DNA of 64,000 nucleotides from Selenomonadaceae bacterium (lineage in GTDB: Bacteria > Bacillota > Negativicutes > Selenomonadales > Selenomonadaceae). Position numbers and translations under genes: made by a program. The DNA is taken from the NCBI GenBank assembly GCA_017476005.1, contig JAFVEM010000027.1:16391-80390 (forward strand), written 5' to 3'. The notes under the pieces are model-generated. The model searched no databases, had not been told where the DNA came from, and worked only from the letters and a program-made list of their open reading frames with translations. Of this stretch, positions 59,851 to 64,000 are shown one piece after another (position 1 is the stretch's first letter; every line of letters starts with the position of its first letter).

Positions 59851-61905
59851 TTACTTGCTTGTTACCTTGACTTTTTGCCACAACATATTCCAGCCATCCA
59901 CCAGTACCATGGCGACAGCGCCCACCATAGCGCCTAAGGCCAGACCGCCGATGCCTCGCATAAAAGACATATAGACGGGAGTGCGCATGTGGGCGAAGGT
60001 TTCCACCATGGAACCTTGCCCGATTACCGCCACGATAGTCAAGACGAACAGCACCAAGGTAGGCCATTTACGCCGCCAAGCCATCGCCGCCAACATAAAG
60101 GCCGGATGCCCAATGAGTAGTTCCTTGGAACGAGGTCTGGCGTAAAAAGTTTCCTCGAGGAGCGCACGGAATTTTAGCTCCAGCCCCGACACCGGCATTC
60201 CGGAGGTATGACCGCTGCGCGCGATAAAAATCACGGCGGCAATAGCCATTACTCCTAGCCCCAGCAAAGTTTTTATCTTGACGGGCATATCAAGGATTCG
60301 CTTAAACTGACTGGCGAACCCTGCGGTGTCGTCCATTTTGCCGTCGAAAATATCAAAGCGCTGCAAAAAGGCAATGGCTACCAAAACCAGCGGCAAAATA
60401 AAGGTGAGTTTTATGCCTCGGAAGATGTTGAACTCCAAAAAGTATTCCACATCGGCCAGTGATGCCGAAAGATAAGCCGCCCCAATCATAGAAAGCGCCC
60501 CGGTGCAAAAGAGGGCTATAACTCCCGTAAGTAGCAAACGCGGCAGGGCGGCATCGCCCCGATTTTTGCGACGGCGAATCCTATCCAGCTGCCAAATAAC
60601 AGCTATGGAGGGGAACAAATTCGCGCTGGCTAAAGAGGCCATGAGTCTAACTTTACTGCCGGCGCCCATGGCTACCGGTATCGTCATAGCGGCGGCGAGG
60701 ATGAACCACAATAGCATTTGCCCCTTAAAACTCACGTTGAGCTTGGGGATAACCAAACTCAAATACAGCGCTATGGCGGCGGCTACCCCGGGCATAACGA
60801 GGGCGCGCAGGTAAGTGGGCGGATAGTACGCGGCGTAAGTACCGGAGTGGCCGAAGGTGTAGCCCTTGGCGGTCAAAATATCCCGGGTGTCGGTGAAATA
60901 TTTGAGGTTAGTTTCCAAGAGGGTCATGTTTGGCGAGGGTTTATCGTAGATGCGCAGGAGATTTAGGCGAATGTTCCGCTCTTGGTCGGTATTAGCCCAA
61001 CGCTCCACGATGGTCTCCAGCTTTAATTTGGGCTGTTCATCGCGCGGTACGGAGTAAACTCGCGCCACATGATCATAGCCTATGCCCTTGGCAATTTCCG
61101 TCATACCCGTTTGGGGATAGAATTGTAGCTGGGTCACCCCTTCGATAAGTCCCAAGGTTAAGTTTCGCGCTTTGAGTTCATCGATGGTGGTTTGCAAGGC
61201 TTTGGCGGCTCCCAAACATTCCGGGCCGGAGAAGACCACCTCCGACACGTCGATACCCTCCAGCCGCCGGAAAACAGCTTTTACATCGTCCTCCGTGCAG
61301 CCTAGGTAATTGCTGGGTCTGGCCACTACCTTGAACCCGGCGCGATTCACCGCTTGCATCTCATCGGTGGGCATCCCCAGATTCATTTTCAAAAAGGATT
61401 CATAATGGGCTTTCACGGCCAGAACTTCTTCGGCGCCAACCGCCAAGGGTTTTATGCGCCCGTCTCCCAAACGCCGTACCAGATCCTCTTTGACCTCCCG
61501 AAAGGTCTGAGGATCATGTCCCGTAACATAAACCTCGTCTCCTCGGATAACGCCGGCCTCGCACAGCTCGCGCCAAAGACTGTCCGACAGGGTGCCGCTG
61601 TGGTAGGCGGCCAAAATTTCACTGCCGGCGGCGGCGTGGGCTTTGCCGTTTTCATTGAGCTTTTTGAAGGTGGTCTCATAAACAGCGAGTGACGTGATGC
61701 CGCTCTCTTTGGCTTTCGCCAGCATTTCCGGCAGAGGGATGCCCTCTCTCTGGCTTAGCTCGATGAGTCCCTCATAGTCAATGGCCAAATCCACCTGCCT
61801 ATTGGCCATTTCCACCTGATGACGCTCCCAGCATATAACCAGCGAGGCCACCAGCCCCACGGCGATGAAGAGTATGAGCCAAGGATTATAGCGAAAAAAT
61901 TTCAT
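59851..61905 (-). CDS. DUF5693 multi-pass membrane protein
   Basis: 684 residues. One N-terminal membrane helix (NPWLILFIAVGLVASLVICW) leads to a 330-residue extracytoplasmic domain (GLIELSQREGIPLPEMLAKA, VARPSNYLGCTEDDVKAVF). At least eight membrane helices fill the C-terminal half. This layout matches DUF5693 proteins of Firmicutes, which are always near csaB and pyruvylation or polymerase-type genes. A role in wall-polymer pyruvylation or export is inferred from that neighbourhood. Confidence 0.88.
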   Translation of the reverse strand: MKFFRYNPWLILFIAVGLVASLVICWERHQVEMANRQVDLAIDYEGLIELSQREGIPLPEMLAKAKESGITSLAVYETTFKKLNENGKAHAAAGSEILAAYHSGTLSDSLWRELCEAGVIRGDEVYVTGHDPQTFREVKEDLVRRLGDGRIKPLAVGAEEVLAVKAHYESFLKMNLGMPTDEMQAVNRAGFKVVARPSNYLGCTEDDVKAVFRRLEGIDVSEVVFSGPECLGAAKALQTTIDELKARNLTLGLIEGVTQLQFYPQTGMTEIAKGIGYDHVARVYSVPRDEQPKLKLETIVERWANTDQERNIRLNLLRIYDKPSPNMTLLETNLKYFTDTRDILTAKGYTFGHSGTYAAYYPPTYLRALVMPGVAAAIALYLSLVIPKLNVSFKGQMLLWFILAAAMTIPVAMGAGSKVRLMASLASANLFPSIAVIWQLDRIRRRKNRGDAALPRLLLTGVIALFCTGALSMIGAAYLSASLADVEYFLEFNIFRGIKLTFILPLVLVAIAFLQRFDIFDGKMDDTAGFASQFKRILDMPVKIKTLLGLGVMAIAAVIFIARSGHTSGMPVSGLELKFRALLEETFYARPRSKELLIGHPAFMLAAMAWRRKWPTLVLFVLTIVAVIGQGSMVETFAHMRTPVYMSFMRGIGGLALGAMVGAVAMVLVDGWNMLWQKVKVTSK

Positions 61906-61917
61906 GCGATGATTTCC

Positions 61918-62604
61918 CTACCTTTCGGCAGTGATGATGATTTTGCCCTCCTTCATGGTAACGTCTTTAAAAGAGGCTTCCAAGGGCAACTTAGAGGAAT
62001 CGGTGAGCATAATGTCATCCATTAACCGCAAGCTGTCAATCTTAGCCGTGCCGATGAGGGAATTAGTGAGCCGGAGGTTTTTCACCCGAAAATAAATGGC
62101 GCCCTCTTCGTCCAGCACCGCGCCTTCAAGTTCCACTTCCACCTTTCGCCCCATAATTTTGGCGGCGGCGGTAATCGTGACCCCTTGGGGAGTTATCTTG
62201 ACGGCTATGTCCTCCAGCTTATCCACCTTGCGGCTAATAAGTTCGCGCAGGTTTTCCTCGGTGACATAACCTTTAACCAATAGGCTCTCCGCCGAATTTA
62301 CCTTGAGGCTCCCGTCAAAGAGAGACAGCATGTCTAGGCGCACTTCTTTGGCATTGAGATCTATTTGGGACATATATACGTCCCCGATTTTGGCTTGATG
62401 AGCTACGGCTTTTAACCCGGCAAGTTCGCCCCACAGCACGGCTTGAGGGGGACTGGCCGCCACATCCACCTGCACATCGTCGGTGGAAAGACCGGTCATT
62501 ATTTTGGCCTTGAAGAAACCTGCGGCCAGTTGTGGCGCCAACGCCCCACTGAAAATCGCCGCCACGATGATGATTAGCCCCAGCCCCATTAAAACTTTAC
62601 GCAA
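61918..62604 (-). CDS. DUF2993 (LmeA-like) lipid-binding protein
   Basis: 228 residues from TTG 62604 (AAGGGGACTT upstream). An N-terminal hydrophobic signal or anchor (VLMGLGLIIIVAAIFSGALA) precedes a beta-rich domain with repeating amphipathic strands (DVQVDVAASPPQAVLWGE, ITPQGVTITAAAKIM, DSLRLMDDIMLTDSSKLPLE). The family binds phospholipids in the envelope; in a diderm Firmicute a role in lipid transit is possible. It lies 12 nt before the DUF5693 gene in the same operon. Confidence 0.85.
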   Translation of the reverse strand: MRKVLMGLGLIIIVAAIFSGALAPQLAAGFFKAKIMTGLSTDDVQVDVAASPPQAVLWGELAGLKAVAHQAKIGDVYMSQIDLNAKEVRLDMLSLFDGSLKVNSAESLLVKGYVTEENLRELISRKVDKLEDIAVKITPQGVTITAAAKIMGRKVEVELEGAVLDEEGAIYFRVKNLRLTNSLIGTAKIDSLRLMDDIMLTDSSKLPLEASFKDVTMKEGKIIITAER

Positions 62605-62628
62605 AATGTAAGTCCCCTTCCCGTAAAA

Positions 62629-63729
62629 TCAAATACTGGCCTTGGCCGACAGGAAGGCACGAATAAAGGGGTCAAGCTCCCCGTCCATGACGGCTTGCAC
62701 ATTGCCGGTCTCCTCGCCGGTGCGGTGATCTTTCACCATGGTATAGGGCTGAAACACATAGGAGCGAATCTGACTGCCCCACTCGATTTTTTGCTGATCC
62801 CCTTCCAGTTTGGCGATTTCCGCTTCTTTTTTCTCCTGTTCCAGTTCAAAGAGTTTGGCGCGAAGCATTTTTAGGCACTGCTCTCGGTTTTGGAGTTGCG
62901 AGCGTTCGTTTTGACACTGCACCACGATACCCGTGGGTTCGTGGGTCATGCGTACCGCCGAAGAGGTTTTATTGATGTGCTGGCCGCCGGCGCCGCTGGC
63001 GCGATAGGTATCCACTCGCACATCCGCCATATTGATATTTACTTCCACAGCGTCATCCAGCTCCGGCATCACATCGCAAGCCGCAAAGGAAGTATGCCGT
63101 CTGGCGTTGGCATCGAAGGGAGATATTCTGACCAAACGATGGACGCCCTTTTCTGATTTCAAAAAACCGTAGGCGTTGTGACCCTTTATAAAGAGGGTAA
63201 CGGATTTCACCCCGGCCTCGTCCCCGGGCAAAATATCCGTGGTTTCCACCGCAAAGCCGTGGCGCTCTGCCCAGCGGCCGTACATACGCAAAAGCATCTG
63301 CGTCCAGTCCTGCGCTTCCGTGCCGCCGGCGCCGGCGTGAAGTTCTAGGTAGGCGTTACTGCTGTCATAGGGGGCGGCTAGGAGTATTTCCAGCTGCAAA
63401 GATTCCAGCCCCTCTTGCACCGCTTTCAGCTCTTCTTTGACCTCTGATTCTAAAGAGTCGTCTCCGTCCTCCACGGCCATTTCCCACAGGGTTTTAGCGT
63501 CCTCGTATTTGGCGCAGAGGGCGCTGTACTTATCCACGCCTTCTTTTAAGTCCGCCAGTTCCTGATTTATTCGTTGCGCCGCCGCCGCATCCTCCCAAAA
63601 ATTAGGCTCCCCCATTTTATATTCCAGCTCGGCGATCTTGCCCTTTTTGTTTTCCACATCGAGGGCTTCTTTCATGTGCGTCAGCTTGTCGGCTAGGCTA
63701 CTCAGCTCCGGCTTTATATCTTCCAGCAT
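62629..63729 (-). CDS. prfB: Peptide chain release factor 2
   Basis: 366 residues from ATG 63729 (GAGGTAAAAAT upstream). The helical N-terminal domain is followed by the GGQ domain (SGAGGQHINKTSSAVRMTH). Anticodon-type SPF is present (VRISPFDAN), which selects UGA/UAA. There is no internal UGA near codon 25; the frame runs EALDVENKKGK straight through, so the usual autoregulatory +1 frameshift is absent. Last clear gene of the window. Confidence 0.97.
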   Translation of the reverse strand: MLEDIKPELSSLADKLTHMKEALDVENKKGKIAELEYKMGEPNFWEDAAAAQRINQELADLKEGVDKYSALCAKYEDAKTLWEMAVEDGDDSLESEVKEELKAVQEGLESLQLEILLAAPYDSSNAYLELHAGAGGTEAQDWTQMLLRMYGRWAERHGFAVETTDILPGDEAGVKSVTLFIKGHNAYGFLKSEKGVHRLVRISPFDANARRHTSFAACDVMPELDDAVEVNINMADVRVDTYRASGAGGQHINKTSSAVRMTHEPTGIVVQCQNERSQLQNREQCLKMLRAKLFELEQEKKEAEIAKLEGDQQKIEWGSQIRSYVFQPYTMVKDHRTGEETGNVQAVMDGELDPFIRAFLSAKASI

Positions 63730-64000
63730 ATTTTTACCTCTATTCCCCAGTCTCATAAACAACGCACTCTATACTATCATATAACGGCGACCAGTTCAAT
63801 TGTAAATCGGTACGAGGCGGAGTAAAATTTCGCGAAAGCCAGTGAAGTAAGAACCTGTTTTCACAAGCGGTTGAGCAGGGTATGCAATTGTGATATTTTG
63901 ACCATAGCCTCAGCAGAAGAGGTTAACTAAATGGCTACTTCAAAAACAACGCCCTCGCGAAAACGAGCAGAGTCGTTCCGCGAGGGCGTTGTTGCGTTAC
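63730..64000. other. Intergenic region up to the window end
   Basis: 270 bp with no supported gene. An ATG at 63931 opens a short frame to the window edge, but it crosses the terminator stem and is not credible. I see no clear promoter for prfB. Confidence 0.4.
63946..63992 (-). terminator. Terminator for a gene beyond the right edge
   Basis: 14-bp perfect stem ACAACGCCCTCGCG / CGCGAGGGCGTTGT, followed on the minus strand by TTTTGAAG, so it should end a minus-strand gene lying past 64000. Confidence 0.85.

Noticed and set aside
63931..64000. Start of a new gene at ATG 63931
   Set aside because: The frame runs through a perfect terminator stem oriented for the minus strand and has only a weak ribosome site.
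1..64000. CRISPR array
   Set aside because: No regularly spaced direct repeats with unique spacers were found; repeated units are coding repeats or dispersed palindromes.

Overview
The window looks like chromosomal DNA of a diderm Firmicute, most likely class Negativicutes (Selenomonas/Acidaminococcus/Phascolarctobacterium-like; genus not determined). The evidence is a mix of outer-membrane secretion genes (two type V autotransporters and a two-partner secretion pair) with Firmicute-type housekeeping blocks (smc-ftsY, rpsF-ssb-rpsR, long HPF, csaB, DUF5693), consensus sigma-A promoters and strong GGAGG ribosome binding sites.

Layout. 1-5.7 kb (minus strand): an accessory operon of a partial dynamin/Era-like GTPase, a glycine-zipper membrane protein, small proteins (including an unlisted 51-residue one), a DUF1232/YkvA protein, two membrane-anchored coiled-coil proteins and two HTH regulators. 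6.1-7.9 kb: an excisionase-like HTH protein, an Rpn-type PD-(D/E)XK protein and an alpha/beta hydrolase. 8-14.2 kb: a roughly 2,000-residue autotransporter whose signal peptide is separated from its passenger by an 11-G tract that leaves it out of frame. 14.4-17.7 kb: tatA-tatC and a ubiD-ubiA pair. 17.9-22 kb: a second autotransporter. 22-25.6 kb: wecA/tagO, wecB and a RelB/ParE-type toxin-antitoxin pair. 25.8-30.9 kb: TpsB, a nonsense-interrupted nuclease-like gene, and TpsA. 31-32.3 kb: a NYN-domain protein with a stand-alone FtsZ-C-terminal-domain-like protein, behind an attenuator-like leader. 32.5-40.4 kb: tRNA-Ser, a divergent clpX, a flavoredoxin-rubredoxin, smc and ftsY. 41-47.7 kb: an L,D-transpeptidase, polA, mutM, coaE, a lytic transglycosylase and gtrA. 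47.7-51 kb (minus): a GNAT protein, hpf, csp, a zinc-ribbon protein and rpsF-ssb-rpsR. 51.2-53.5 kb: a small Cys-rich secreted peptide and a DASS transporter. 53.5-63.7 kb (minus): a secreted protein, a DEAD-box helicase, rimO, a solute-binding protein, csaB, a DUF5693 protein, a DUF2993 protein and prfB.

Cell-surface biology dominates. The autotransporters and TPS pair make surface adhesin-like proteins; WecA, WecB and CsaB feed envelope polysaccharide; L,D-transpeptidase and lytic transglycosylase remodel murein; Tat exports folded proteins. Two kinds of dispersed element stand out. One is a three-hairpin palindromic repeat of about 90 bp, found between genes and also inserted in frame inside polA. 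The other is an element of about 104 bp that can fold as a three-way junction, present in two full copies with compensatory stem changes. Most promising for follow-up: the phase-variable autotransporter, the in-frame palindromic element, the covarying three-way junction, and the NYN/FtsZ-CTD pair.
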